Positions 32,035 through 38,800 of a stretch of 64,000 bases of DNA are shown here, piece by piece. The notes under the pieces are model-generated. The model was not told where the DNA came from, did not search any database, and worked only from the letters and a program-made list of their open reading frames with translations. A program made the position numbers and the translations under genes. Numbering within the stretch: position 1 is the first letter of the stretch; each line of letters begins with the position of its first letter. Source of the stretch: Paraspadella gotoi (lineage: Eukaryota > Chaetognatha); the NCBI GenBank assembly GCA_051294375.1, contig CM119264.1, positions 11,445,832-11,509,831 of the forward strand. Direction: 5' to 3'.

Positions 32035-34617
32035 TCTCTTCTCTCTCTCTCTCCTTCTCCTCATAGACCGTCAACCTCTTTTCTTTCACTTCTCATGCGT
32101 CTCCTGCCGTTATTTTTTCTTTTCTTTCTTGACGACTGCATTTTGCCAATGTAACTTTTTTTCTCCCTCTGTCTCCACCCCCTCTCTAAGTCTCTCTCTC
32201 CCTCTCTCTCTCTCTCTCCCTCTCTCTCTCTCTCTTACTCTCTCTCTTACTCTCTCTCTACCTCTCCCTCTCCCTCTCTCTCTCTCTTTCTTCTCTCTTA
32301 GTCTACCCAGTACCCACTGTTCTCAAGACCGTCCAGGCTTTCCCTCCCTACCTCCTTCGATAATAATTTTCAGATTTAATGTTCCCCCGTTGGTCATAAC
32401 TTTTCTCTTTATGGTTGTCACTGTCACCGACGACTAGAACGGACCAAAAAAAGAACCCGCCCCTTAAGACTCGTGCCCCCTTAAAGCCTTAAGGCTCGTG
32501 CCCCCGTAAAGCCCTCCTCCTCGTGGCTCTCGCCCGCGAAAAGGTGGAAACGGAAAGAAGGGGGGAGGGGGGAGGAAGGCGACATAAAAAATGGGGTAAG
32601 GGCGAATTTTAATGTCCACCTTTTGGGCGGATTTTGTTTCTTTTAACGGCCGTTACGAGTCGCCGTGTCGCTGGTGACGGGTTTTTATAGATACGAGGCG
32701 ACGGCGGAATAAAACTGTCTGCTTTTCTTTCTCTTCCCATCCCCGTGAAAAAAAAACACAGGGAAAAAAAATCGCGGGAAGAAAAAATCGTAATAAAAAA
32801 AAATTGTATAAAATTCTAATAAAACCTACGAACTGTGAAAAAAAAGGGAAATCGGTGAAAAATTTAAAGAGGATTTTTTATTAGAAAAAATAACCCTCAA
32901 AAAGCCCTGCTCACCCGTCGCCCCGCCCGCCCCCCCAGGAAAAAAAAAACATGAAAAATATTCGAATAACGATTTCGACGTTTTGAGGGAGGTAAAAAAA
33001 AATATGAAAAGACGTTTCTATATAATTGGTCGGAAACGAATTCTTATAAATATGTAATCTTACGTGCGGCGAAGAACTGTGCCTTAATCAATAACCTATT
33101 GTATCTCCATTTTCACGATATTTCAGTCCTCAAAAAACATCGCACATCCGCGATTCCGTTCCAAAAAAAAAAATGGGGCATTTATAAAAATTCTTGTCGA
33201 TAGTAATAGTGACGCTGATGTCGTGATTCCAAACCGCGTCCCTTCTCTACCTCGACATTCCCTTCACTCTCTTCACTCCCCCTCCCACCGCCCTCCAGCC
33301 CTCTCCACTCAGTCTCGGCCTGCGACTCGAAGATCTCCTCCTTCGACGTGGTCTCGCCCGGAGTCGTGCTCACTTCGCTTCCGGTCTCCAAGGCGCTGCT
33401 CATCGGCACGTCCGCCCTCAGAAAGAACTACACCATCGTCCTTCGAGTCGACGTCGGCAACGGAAAAGTTTACTCGCGTCGAATATCGCTCGTCTTCGGA
33501 AACGCCGGCCGAAAGAACGGGTGAGTGGGGGGAATGATTCAACGAAGTAGAGTTTGGACATTTGATTGATGATGATACTTATTTACTGATCGACGTTTCA
33601 CCGAAGTGTCGTCGATGATGGAGTTATGGTCACGGCGTTGGTGAAATTTACATTAAAAAAAAACTGAGTGATGACGTTGATGAAACGTGGGCGCATGAAA
33701 TCGAATAAAATTGAGATTGGGCGATTGATTCCATTATTTAATCTAAGTTGTTTTGATTGGTTGATATATTTTTTACCAAATTTGTTATTGATTTAATGAT
33801 TTAATTCTTAATTTTATTTTTTAATTGTTTTACGGGTCGATTGATTCCTCGATTTATTAAATTATTTAATAATGCATTGATTGATAAATTAATTCCATGT
33901 TTAATCGCAAGATTAATAGATTGACTAACAACCGCTTGACATTCCCTACTTTCAGATTCGATCCCGTCAAATCGATGGGTAAATCGTTCTCAACTTCGGG
34001 CGGAACGTTCTCCTCCTTACCCGGCCTCGAACTCTCGCTCATCATCGTCATTGGAATCTGTTTCATCGTCGTCATCGTCGGTCTATTGGTGAGGAAGGGG
34101 GCGGAGGTTGAATGTTGTCCAGTGGCCCTTTCCCGTCAATGTCTCGAATCTCCCCCCTCCCACCTCACCCAGCCATTGGCGTTCTTTCTCGCTTCATCCT
34201 TATCCTAAAGTTCCCCTCTTTTTCCCCCCTCAACAGGTGGGTCTTTGGCGATGCCACCGTCAGGTCTCCAAACCAGTTCCCCGATCCCACCCGTCCTCCA
34301 TTCTTCCCTCGCCCCACCATCGTCACCCATATACCCCTACCCACCACCCCTTCGCCCCGCTTCAACCAGCGCCCCACCCTCTTGACAACCCGTTCGAGCC
34401 TTACCAGCCCGGCGGTTCGGGCGGCGGCGGATCGGGCGGCGGCGCCGATTCAACGCTCGACACTCGAACTTACTCGTCGGCGGCGTCGACGACTTACCAA
34501 ACTTACCTCTTCGAATACTCGCCCACGATGACGGCAGAGCCGACGACCTCGAAAAGATACGAAGTTCCCCCGCGGGGTTACGCCCCTGTCTTCGTTTCTG
34601 ATCCCTACGCTTTGTGA
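752..34617 (+). CDS. Immunoglobulin-superfamily type I membrane protein (3' part, incomplete)
   Basis: This looks like a cell-surface adhesion or recognition protein: extracellular Ig domains, one membrane helix and a cytoplasmic tail. Exons I can support are 752-885, 1830-1929, 10711-10928, 12495-12739, a probable one at 17289-17514, then 29762-29887, 33299-33520, 33956-34088 and 34237-34617 (stop). Phases agree across 752-12739 (2,0,2) and across 29762-34617 (2,2,0), so each block joins into one open frame. The Ig signatures are the DAGRYKC F strand, the FYC...VQLVWKLG B-C pair and VLRC...NISWQF. The 5' end is outside the window. The centre is interrupted by N gaps and suspect assembly, so the number of domains is unknown. 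I do not recognise a specific family; nephrin-like or Dscam-like proteins are generic comparisons only. The two blocks could in principle be separate genes. Confidence 0.7.
1470..1531. repeat. (CT)n microsatellite
   Basis: A CT array in the intron between the first two visible Ig exons, sense-strand pyrimidine. A further CT-rich run precedes the acceptor at 1829. Confidence 0.95.
1830..1929 (+). CDS. IgSF exon: Ig domain boundary and B strand
   Basis: The acceptor is CTCCTCCAG and the donor GTAAGT. One base completes the phase-2 codon from the preceding exon, and the exon ends in phase 0. It encodes the G strand of one Ig domain and the start of the next (VVGRPTC, then LREGEKAIFYCQ with the B-strand Cys). 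The partner C strand with the invariant Trp is in the exon at 10711, 8.8 kb downstream. Confidence 0.85.
2798..2980. repeat. Degenerate interstitial (CCCTAA)n telomere-like repeat
   Basis: Runs such as CCTAACCCTAATCCCTAACTC, ATCCCTAACCCTAAT and CTTAATCCCAAACC recur for about 180 bases. They are decayed C-strand copies of TTAGGG, the usual metazoan telomere unit. The block is imperfect and clearly old. It sits about 70 bases upstream of the foldback elements. Confidence 0.7.
3049..3210. mobile_element. Foldback element 1 with GCCGAAACATGTCCG arms
   Basis: Two arms of about 77 bases (3049-3125 and 3134-3210) are near-perfect reverse complements separated by a loop of about 8 bases. Each arm runs from the centre as AACAAGAGCC-GAAACATGTCC, then GTTATTATTGTTTCA and CGAATTCATTTCAAAC. 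The GAAACATGTC segment matches the 3' part of a minimal hammerhead ribozyme; the CTGATGA box is not preserved. The layout resembles head-to-head copies of a Penelope-like element terminus. No reverse transcriptase is visible. Confidence 0.65.
3247..3376. mobile_element. Foldback element 2 centred on CATCAGCGCTGATG
   Basis: This is a second inverted pair meeting at a perfect 14-base palindrome at about 3301-3314. The right arm reads CTGATGA, a short stem, GAGACATGTCC, then AAATTTTGTAAAAATAAATTCCAT. The left arm is the diverged reverse complement. The core has GAGAC in place of GAAAC, so this copy is probably inactive. It shows the same architecture as the element at 3049. Confidence 0.6.
3628..3697 (+). 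ncRNA. Hammerhead-ribozyme-like motif (Penelope-type)
   Basis: The core is present in order: CTGATGA (3642-3648), a short helix II GACT...AGTC around AACAATT, GAAA (3665-3668), and a two-base-pair helix III AC-AT-GT followed by the cleavage triplet GTC. Helix I can form between TATTTTTG before the core and AAAAATA after it, with an asymmetric bulge. Minimal helix III hammerheads of this kind are known from Penelope-like elements and from short retroelements in flatworms. One extra A lies between CTGATGA and helix II, and cleavage activity is untested. Chance resemblance is less likely because three related copies lie nearby. Confidence 0.55.
4057..4280 (+). repeat. Dispersed repeat family B, copy 1
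   Basis: This copy shares ordered landmarks with 43373-43605: CCAGTAA-GCGTAG, a TATATTTATA...AGTACTTACC block, and AAGATTTTTTGCAGATTTGAATTC at the end. A third partial copy lies inverted at 46.69-46.80 kb. The family is AT-rich and has no coding potential I can see. Confidence 0.5.
4347..7127 (+). CDS. Creatinase (creatine amidinohydrolase), M24 pita-bread fold
   Basis: Creatinase hydrolyses creatine to sarcosine and urea. Nine exons (4347-4547, 4655-4726, 4821-4947, 5495-5691, 5876-5935, 6031-6187, 6286-6400, 6526-6770, 6928-7127) join in frame to 457 residues. The match to bacterial creatinase (about 403 residues) is close and colinear: SDFLYCTFGRPYALVVT, GIDGGQPWRR, WIQSGINTDGAHNP, YYTALERTVFL, GHSFGVLSHYYGRE, GAYREHDILI. 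By alignment from memory, the counterparts of Phe62, Arg64, His232, Glu262 and Arg335 are kept (F115, R117, H286, E316, R389). Glu358 is replaced by Leu412 (SLLPM for SMEPM). About 50 extra N-terminal residues, basic and without acids at first, look like a mitochondrial presequence. Intron 5 uses a GC donor. The gene lies inside an IgSF intron on the same strand. Confidence 0.9.
5095..5450 (+). repeat. Dispersed repeat family A, copy 1 (in creatinase intron 3)
   Basis: This copy starts AGCAGATTCCGGCTC-ATAATTCACTTTGTCGGTC. It continues with GTCCGTCC-type tetranucleotides and ends CCGCTAATGATCGTGGGCAGGTCCGGCATTGTTTGCTTAAACTTGTT. The same order recurs at 16.13-16.81 kb and, partly, at 7.50-7.76 kb. 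It carries splice-like signals (TTTTCAGCAG and CT/GTAAGT), so part of it could be exonised. Confidence 0.65.
5936..6030 (+). other. GC-AG intron of the creatinase gene
   Basis: The protein alignment requires GAAGAAATTAAG to join directly to TTGATTCGGGATGG (EEIK-LIRDG against bacterial EEHVMIRHG, equal length). The acceptor is a normal TTTCTAG, but the donor is AAG/GCTAGT. GT sites a few bases downstream would put the next exon out of frame. Confidence 0.7.
7237..7285 (-). repeat. Hammerhead/Penelope-type tail fragment
   Basis: Read on the minus strand this is AAGCCGAAACATGTACG followed by TTTTTTACAAATAAAG. That matches the GAAACATGTCCGTTTTTAC...TAAA tails of the elements at 3.05-3.70 kb. The CTGATGA part is absent. 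It lies just beyond the creatinase stop, so the gene is flanked on both sides by pieces of this family. Confidence 0.5.
7495..7760 (+). repeat. Dispersed repeat family A, copy 2
   Basis: It begins GCAGATTCCGACTCCATTAGTCACTTTATCTGTCCGTCGAGCC and continues with CGTCCGTCCG, GCAATTGAGCTGCAATTTT and AATGGAATTATCCGAG. These landmarks are shared in order with the copies at 5.1 and 16.1 kb. It is diverged and lacks the GTGGGCAGGTCCGGCATTG end. Confidence 0.55.
9659..9748. repeat. (CT)n microsatellite
   Basis: An almost pure CT array in the large IgSF intron, 3' of the nested creatinase gene. Confidence 0.95.
10611..10679. repeat. (CT)n microsatellite next to an acceptor
   Basis: A pure CT array ending about 30 bases before the acceptor of the Ig exon at 10711. 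It extends the polypyrimidine tract and can pair with the GA array at 12789. Confidence 0.95.
10711..10928 (+). CDS. IgSF exon: C to F strands of an Ig domain
   Basis: The acceptor is CTTGATCAG and the donor GTGAGT; the exon starts in phase 0 and ends in phase 2. It completes the domain begun at 1830: C strand LKVQLVWKLG with the invariant Trp, a Thr/Ala-rich loop, an E strand with LEFHPSH, and the F strand Cys in GNALACTL. It ends PTCG, a second Cys near the domain border. The in-phase completion across 8.8 kb is the evidence that creatinase is nested inside this gene. Confidence 0.85.
11361..11470. repeat. (CT)n microsatellite
   Basis: A long CT array in the intron between the Ig exons at 10711 and 12495. 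On the sense strand it is complementary to the GA array just 3' of the second exon. Confidence 0.95.
11664..11726. promoter_or_regulatory. Candidate intronic regulatory cluster (YY1-like, E-box palindrome, CRE/E-box)
   Basis: In about 60 bases this holds CCGCCATTTT, a perfect 16-base palindrome CAGGTGCGCGCACCTG (11690-11705) made of two facing E-boxes, and overlapping ACGTCA and CACGTG (11716-11725). It lies in an otherwise unremarkable IgSF intron. Short motifs of this kind arise by chance. The perfect palindrome and clustering are what make it worth listing. Confidence 0.3.
12123..12260. repeat. Dispersed repeat family D, copy 1
   Basis: It starts AAGCTATCTTACCCATGACTTTGGACAGGCT and later has TTTCAATCAAGACTCTCTC. 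The same two blocks in the same order occur at 39821-39960. The middle differs. No terminal repeats or coding sequence are visible. Confidence 0.5.
12495..12739 (+). CDS. IgSF exon: A to E strands of an Ig domain
   Basis: The acceptor is CCACCAG and the donor GTAGGC. It completes the phase-2 codon from 10928 and ends in phase 1. It encodes LVIRYPPKFNCSATQLF, an Asp-rich loop (DDDDADD), the B strand DDFVLRCDV and the C strand AENISWQFH, with sequons NCS and NIS. The F strand must be in a later exon; the best candidate at 17289 does not match in phase unless another exon intervenes. Confidence 0.8.
12789..12867. repeat. (GA)n microsatellite just 3' of an Ig exon
   Basis: A GA array beginning about 50 bases after the donor at 12740. 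It is one of few sense-strand GA arrays in this gene. It is the reverse complement of the CT arrays upstream of this exon and of the exon at 10711. Confidence 0.95.
14346..14413. repeat. (CT)n microsatellite
   Basis: A CT array with one TTTC interruption, intronic. Confidence 0.9.
15178..15230. repeat. (CT)n microsatellite
   Basis: A pure CT array in IgSF intron sequence. Confidence 0.95.
16130..16815 (+). repeat. Dispersed repeat family A, copy 3 (expanded)
   Basis: It begins AGCAGATCTTGGCTCTATAATTCACTTTGTCGGTCCGTC, followed by GTCCGTCCGTCCGTATGTCCGTC. It ends ATACCGCTTAATGAATGTGGGCAGATCCGGTATTGTTTGCTCAAACTTGTT, as copy 1 does. Between these ends an AATTAATT-rich expansion and a short CATCGTC run make it about twice as long. 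CCCG/TCCG tetranucleotides lie just upstream at 16.03-16.07 kb. Confidence 0.6.
16815..17175. repeat. Pyrimidine-rich (TTTC)n tract
   Basis: An imperfect TTTC/TTCC repeat on the + strand for about 350 bases. Phe/Ser-rich open frames across it are low-complexity translations and not genes. Confidence 0.85.
17289..17514 (+). CDS. Probable IgSF exon, truncated by an N gap
   Basis: One frame reads ...GFRWRSCCYCHAFGTATAAAK followed by MSPMIFTPTGTQPGAGLSF. The first part fits an Ig F-G hairpin (Y-x-C-x-A pattern), the second the A-B strands of a following domain. The exon runs into a 45-base gap at 17515. Its 5' border is uncertain: TTAG at 17285-17288 gives phase 0 and CCAG at 17326 gives phase 2. 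Neither accepts the phase-1 end of the exon at 12495, so an exon may be missing or the assembly broken. Confidence 0.4.
17515..17559. other. Assembly gap (N run)
   Basis: 45 N bases interrupt a probable Ig exon. Confidence 1.
18428..18476. repeat. (CT)n microsatellite
   Basis: A pure CT array. Confidence 0.9.
18562..18656. repeat. (GAAA)n microsatellite
   Basis: A pure tetranucleotide GAAA array of more than 20 units. Confidence 0.95.
18806..19679. other. Assembly gap (N run)
   Basis: 874 N bases, the largest gap in the window. Confidence 1.
19680..19945. repeat. Short island with (CCGA)n-type repeats between gaps
   Basis: Holds AGTTAAAGAGTCAAAGAGTCC-type short repeats, then CGAACGAACGACCGAAGGACCGACCGACCGACC. 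No gene is visible. Confidence 0.6.
19946..20177. other. Assembly gap (N run)
   Basis: 232 N bases. Confidence 1.
20700..22131 (+). repeat. Direct duplication, copy 1
   Basis: Colinear with 28355-29639, from TGGCGGGAATATTCT to CCTCTTTCTCGCCCTCTTGAACAG. Shared blocks include CACATGTTCGCGCGTTAAATG, GCGGCGCCCTTTCGCTCCT and GCCATAAACCAGCGAACAGTCGATCTAA. Differences are mostly one-base indels. Homology stops abruptly after TTGAACAG; the Ig exon found after copy 2 is not found after this one. Confidence 0.85.
22660..22990 (-). repeat. Inverted copy of 23150-23360 (left arm)
   Basis: The reverse complement contains TTTAAGCATCGAACATCCGGCGCAAAACC and GATAATGAAGATAAAGA in the same order as the right arm, with many small indels. 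The arms face each other across a 25-base N gap flanked by GAGAGAG and CTCTCTC. This is most simply a misassembly. Confidence 0.7.
23092..23116. other. Assembly gap (N run)
   Basis: 25 N bases at the centre of an inverted repeat. Confidence 1.
23156..23265 (+). CDS. Possible exon (IgSF locus), weak
   Basis: A CT-rich acceptor (CTCTCAG) and a GTCAGT donor enclose 110 bases with two open frames. One reads SLAEVIFKHRTSGAKPEPPG... and would end in phase 0 (starting phase 2). The other reads IHLPKSFLSIEHPAQNLSLQ... and would end in phase 2 (starting phase 0). Either could be the start of an extracellular beta domain. The region is duplicated in inverse orientation, and no phase link to neighbouring exons can be made. 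Confidence 0.25.
28318..28342. other. Assembly gap (N run)
   Basis: 25 N bases immediately before duplication copy 2. Confidence 1.
28355..29639 (+). repeat. Direct duplication, copy 2
   Basis: The counterpart of 20700-22131. This copy continues into intron sequence and the Ig exon at 29762, so it is probably the true genomic position. It contains GTCTGTCTGTCGG-type tetranucleotide runs and no coding sequence I recognise. Confidence 0.85.
29762..29887 (+). CDS. IgSF exon: B-C strands of the membrane-proximal domain
   Basis: The acceptor is TTTCTTTCCAG and the donor GTAGGT; it starts and ends in phase 2. It reads FSPRFDCPTRHQ, then LFNFSCTVL and CANVSWYL, with sequons NFS and NVS. It resembles the exon at 12495 (PPKFNC...VLRC...NISWQF), so the two may be internal duplicates. 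The phase-2 end joins the exon at 33299. Confidence 0.75.
29888..33298. other. IgSF intron
   Basis: It holds a GC-rich patch at 30.2-30.36 kb that is open on both strands but fits no Ig pattern, a CT array at 30388-30430, CT-rich blocks at 32.0-32.3 kb, and a 28-base direct repeat (TTAAG-CTCGTGCCCCC-TAAAGCC) at about 32463-32515. The two flanking exons join in phase without anything between them. Confidence 0.55.
33299..33520 (+). CDS. IgSF exon: C-terminal half of the membrane-proximal domain
   Basis: The acceptor is CCCTCCAG and the donor GTGAGT; phase 2 to phase 2. It reads SACDSKISSFDVVSPGVVLT, then LRKNYTIVLRVDVGNGKVYS and RRISLVFGN. The closing strands look like the F-G hairpin of a beta-sandwich domain of Ig, FN3 or REJ-like kind. 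An alternative acceptor at 33312 would give the wrong phase for the preceding exon. A stretch of about 20 residues links it to the transmembrane exon. Confidence 0.75.
33956..34088 (+). CDS. IgSF exon: juxtamembrane segment and transmembrane helix
   Basis: The acceptor is CTTTCAG and the donor GTGAGG; phase 2 to phase 0. It encodes a Ser/Gly-rich stalk, then the helix LELSLIIVIGICFIVVIVGLL, with basic residues (WRCHRQ) following in the next exon. That gives the positive-inside signal of a type I protein. Confidence 0.85.
34237..34617 (+). CDS. IgSF exon: cytoplasmic tail and stop
   Basis: The acceptor is CCTCAACAG; phase 0; it ends in TGA at 34615-34617. The tail has 126 residues: a basic start (VGLWRCHRQ), a long Pro/His-rich part, a Gly-rich linker, and Tyr-containing motifs (TYQTYLFEYSP, KRYEVPPRGYAPVF). 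It ends SDPYAL. Several Tyr and Pro contexts could bind SH2, SH3 or WW domains; this is inference. No catalytic domain is present. Confidence 0.8.
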   Translation: MGLWRCHRQVSKPVPRSHPSSILPSPHHRHPYTPTHHPFAPLQPAPHPLDNPFEPYQPGGSGGGGSGGGADSTLDTRTYSSAASTTYQTYLFEYSPTMTAEPTTSKRYEVPPRGYAPVFVSDPYAL

Positions 34618-34827
34618 GCCTTTCTGTCTCTGTCTCTGTCGCGTTCTCTCTTTTCTCTTCTCTTCCTCTTTCACCCTCTCCTTCTTTCTCTTTCCAGCTT
34701 TTTTTAATGGGTGTATATTTTTTTCCTTTCTCAAAAAAGGCAATATATCTTTTATTTAAACAAAATTTAAATAAATATTATTTAGGATTAAATGTGCATT
34801 GCTCTTTTTCAGAGAAAATAGAACAAA

Positions 34828-34833
34828 AATAAA
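34828..34833 (+). promoter_or_regulatory. Poly(A) signal of the IgSF gene
   Basis: AATAAA about 210 bases after the stop codon, in AT-rich sequence. Confidence 0.5.
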
Positions 34834-35872
34834 GTAGTTCGTAAATGTCAACTTTTTCTTTTTAACTCTTAAAATGTGTGTTAAAATGGTTTTAAATGAG
34901 ATTTGGTTTTTAATTATTGTTATTGTTATAATTTTACTCTACTCTATTATTTTTTTTGTTTTTGTTTTTGTTTTTTTGGAAAACATGATTTTTTATTTTT
35001 CAACGCCAGTTTAAGACGCCTTCGTTCGTCTGCTGTCCACGATGATTAATTATTTATTAAGGCCCAATTTTGTTAAACAATGTTAATTTTGTTTGATAAT
35101 TTAATAATAATTTTATTATTTGATTTTTTCACTCAGTCGGCAAGGTTGTAAATCCGTCCGTAACTGGTCCTACTTATTTTTGAAAAGATTATTTAAATCT
35201 TAAAATTTTTTTGAAAATAAAATACCATTAATATAAATTAGTAAATGAAAAAAATTTAACTGGAACCTCGCCGAAACTTGGAAAAACTTAATCTTATCTA
35301 ATACTTACTTTTTTAAACATTATAAAGCTCGCAGTCTACAGGGTAATTATTCCTTTTTTCTACTTGATTGTTGCATTCTTCGTCAACCAAAGAATTTGTA
35401 AAAACAATGTTCGTAAATCGAAATAAACCAAATTAAACCTCGAAAAATTGTTTTTAATTAAATTAAAAATAAAAAAGAGATAAACTCATTAAATAGACTT
35501 TGGAGCAGTCTTTTAAATTAGTTGACAATAGTTGAACGAAATGTTAAATGAAGAATTAGACGATCATCTTGACCCTGATCAATTAGCTCCATTCGAACTA
35601 CCGAGCCAGCACTTTTTAGAGCCTGGCCGTATTTCTAGTATTTCTAAATCTAATTCTCGTCCCCCCCAAAAAAAACTTGTCCTCCTTCGATTCAAACCTG
35701 AAAGAGCACGAATTGCCGAACCAGACCTGGGCCGACAGATACGAGACTCTTCGAATCAAATCGTTCTGATTCATTGTCATTTCGGATCTCGTTCCTGTTT
35801 GATTAAAAAAAGGTTCGATCGAAAGTAAAAACTAGTCGGCGTCTCGTTCGAGACGACAAACTGTTCGAAAAG
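34834..35872. other. Intergenic region
   Basis: AT-rich sequence between the IgSF gene and the first PPxY-tailed paralogue. The open frame at 35532-35828 has no recognisable features and probably covers part of the 5' untranslated region. No TATA box or initiator can be assigned with confidence. Confidence 0.5.
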
Positions 35873-38800
35873 ATGGGCGCTTCCAAGTCGCTTCCTCGCC
35901 CGCCCGAAGAGGGCTTGCCGTTTTTTTCCATGACGTTTTCCGGGAAGGGAAGTAAGTTCATAAATTACATGTCGTTCATCTGTTATAATGCTAAACATTG
36001 TTAAATATCATGTCAGTCCGCGATACTCTTATGCTCCACTACTGTCGCTCGAACGAGCTTGGCATGATCTTTGAGGCGCTGAAGGAGACTTGGCCACCAG
36101 GCATCAAGCATCACCAACCAAACGTGAGATTAATTTTGGAGGGAAGTGTGAAAGGAAAGCTGGAGGGGTGTAGTTATTTTTTATTTCAATACTGAACTGA
36201 ATAATCGCTTAGAAATCTAATACGTTTCCGTTCATTCTTCAGATCTTAAATTACAAAAGAAGTAATAGTGCAAATTTTTTGTAAATAAGAAAATACTGTA
36301 AAAACTCAAACTCAAACGTCAAATGCATATATCGATAATTTATGAAAAAAGAACTATGATAATTTTTTTTGCTTTGCAGTTGCAGTACGGTTACAGTATC
36401 AAACTCCAAGGCTCACCTTTTGAAGAAAATATCGGTGGTACATCTGAAACTGTTTGGGCAAGGAACTTTCTGGCCGATGCGTTTTTGAGGCTGGGTCGAA
36501 CAGGTACGTACATAGTTTGAAAGTTTGAGAGTTTGAGAGAGAGAGAGAGAGAGAGAGAGACTTAGCTGGAACTTCATTATCCAAGGCTGGGTCCCTCTGA
36601 TGTCCTCCGACCTGCGCCGCATGGGCGACACTTCTACCGTCTTCGTGGAGCACAAACCGGAATTGGCCAAGATCTTCGAGGGCGCGGAGAGAGTGGCCGT
36701 CGTGGGTCTTCATGAATCCACCAAATTGCAGATCCTCAATCTGGATGGCGAGACGGTGATTAGTCAGAGTTGACGAAAGAAAAGCCTTTCGTAAAAACGA
36801 ATTTGACGTTGAATTCTTTTCATTCTTTTCATTGATGTAAAATGCTTTCGGTTATTCGCGAAAGGTGAAACTTCTCTTCGACGTCGTCCGGAAATCCTGG
36901 CACAAGTCCGTTTCCATCGAAGACAAGAAAACGCAGCAAAAAAATAATTTCGAGTCGATCGAGTATCAGGTGATCATCAAGACTGCCGATATTGTCGTCG
37001 TTGTCATTGACATCTATTTCATCACTAATGCAGCATATTTTATGCCGCTTCTAACCAAAACTCAAAAATACATTTTTTGTCGATCTGTCAAGAGTTTTGG
37101 TCCGCCTATTATCTATTCGGGAGCTTCAAAAAAAAAAAGCAAACAATATAGAATCAGTCTTGCATTAATTCTTGACACTCAGTTGTTTTCACTTAATTTA
37201 ATTCTTGTTTTCTTTGAAAAAAAAATTTACATTTTTTTGTCGATCTGTCAAATCTGTTGTTCTGTCTATTATCCATATGGGGACCTTCAAAAATATAAGC
37301 AAAGAACATAGAATAATTTTTGCATTGATCCATGTCAGTTGTCACTCATCTGTTTGAACTTTTTTTTTTTTAATTCTCGTTTTCTCTGAAGGAAATCACG
37401 TTCGATGGGGGACCATGGGGTTTGGTGCCGGACGAACGCGAGGCTTCTAATGGACGACTGGCAGTCATGAGAATCATCGAAGCGTTGGCCTCTCTGGTTC
37501 GTAAACATCGGAAAAATGTTTTTCGTTTCAATTTCAAAGTCTTGATATCCAACTTTTAAAGGGATGGCGTTTGATCCTCAACTGCAATATCCGACCAACG
37601 ACGGACACGCTCTTCTTTGTCAAAGATCCCTTCATGACGACGAGAGAGTTCGGCGCCGGCGCCGCCATGTTTGGAATGGGTTTCCACAAGAGGAATGAGC
37701 TCAGGATATTAGTTATGAACTAAGTAGGGATTGATTTAAAAGATTTCTTGCAGGTGTAGTTTTGATCTGTCTACAGACATGGTTTCTACATTTTGATGAC
37801 ATTTTATAATAAGTATTAAAAAATGATTAATTAGAAAGCCGCATGCCGTATTGCATGATATTCAAAATCAGCTCGCCTTTCTACATATTTAACACATTAT
37901 TTCTTGTTGCAACATTTATGAGATGTTCATTTTTTTTTCTCCAGGTCGAACGCCAGACGATGAAAATTGGCAGCATCTGGTGGTTGATGCCATTTCCAAC
38001 GCTATCAAATCCAATTGGCATCAAGGATTGGCCTGTTCTGAACAAAAGGCAACAAAAATTTTATATTGCCTAATTCCAACTTAAGCAATCATACTAGTAA
38101 ATTTGATACACAATCATTGCGCAGCAGGAGAGGTCTAATTTGTATGCAATGCATACTATGCAATATGCATACTATGCATACTTTTACTCGCAGGAGGACT
38201 TTTACTGCTTTGAAATAAAAGGCACTCCTTGGTGGGCTGACGGTACCTCGGCCGTCTACGCTAGACTTCTGTTCGCCAAGGTCCTCGAGTCTCTGATGAA
38301 AATCGGTTGGAGAGTCAATTCGACGGTGGATTGTTCTCGGAAGGACAACGACAAGAACGCCTGCTTCTTCCAGAGATGCCACCCGGTCGAAGCCAAAGTC
38401 ATAGTCGTAAGAAATATTTTAAATAAATTATAATCTTTTATTAATTATTTATTTTAATGACAATTTAGTTATAATTTAGCTTAAATAATTTTTTTTAATC
38501 TCAGAATATTTAAATAATACATATAAAATTATATTTAAACATGGAAAATCACATGGACGGATATTCCACATAGAAAGCTGCTTTTCACCCTCCAGCTGAG
38601 CTTCAACGAGTCGGACAAGATCCGCGCCATAAATTGCCCTCAAGACGTCGTCGAGGCCGTCCACCAGGAGATCGAAGGATTTTGGGAAATCAGTCGCGTC
38701 CAACCCTTCGGCGCCGCCCACGAGTGGAAGTTAAAGGGGAATCCGTGGGACTTGGGTCATTGGCACAACAAAGGTTAAAGAAAAACAAAGACTTTGTTAT

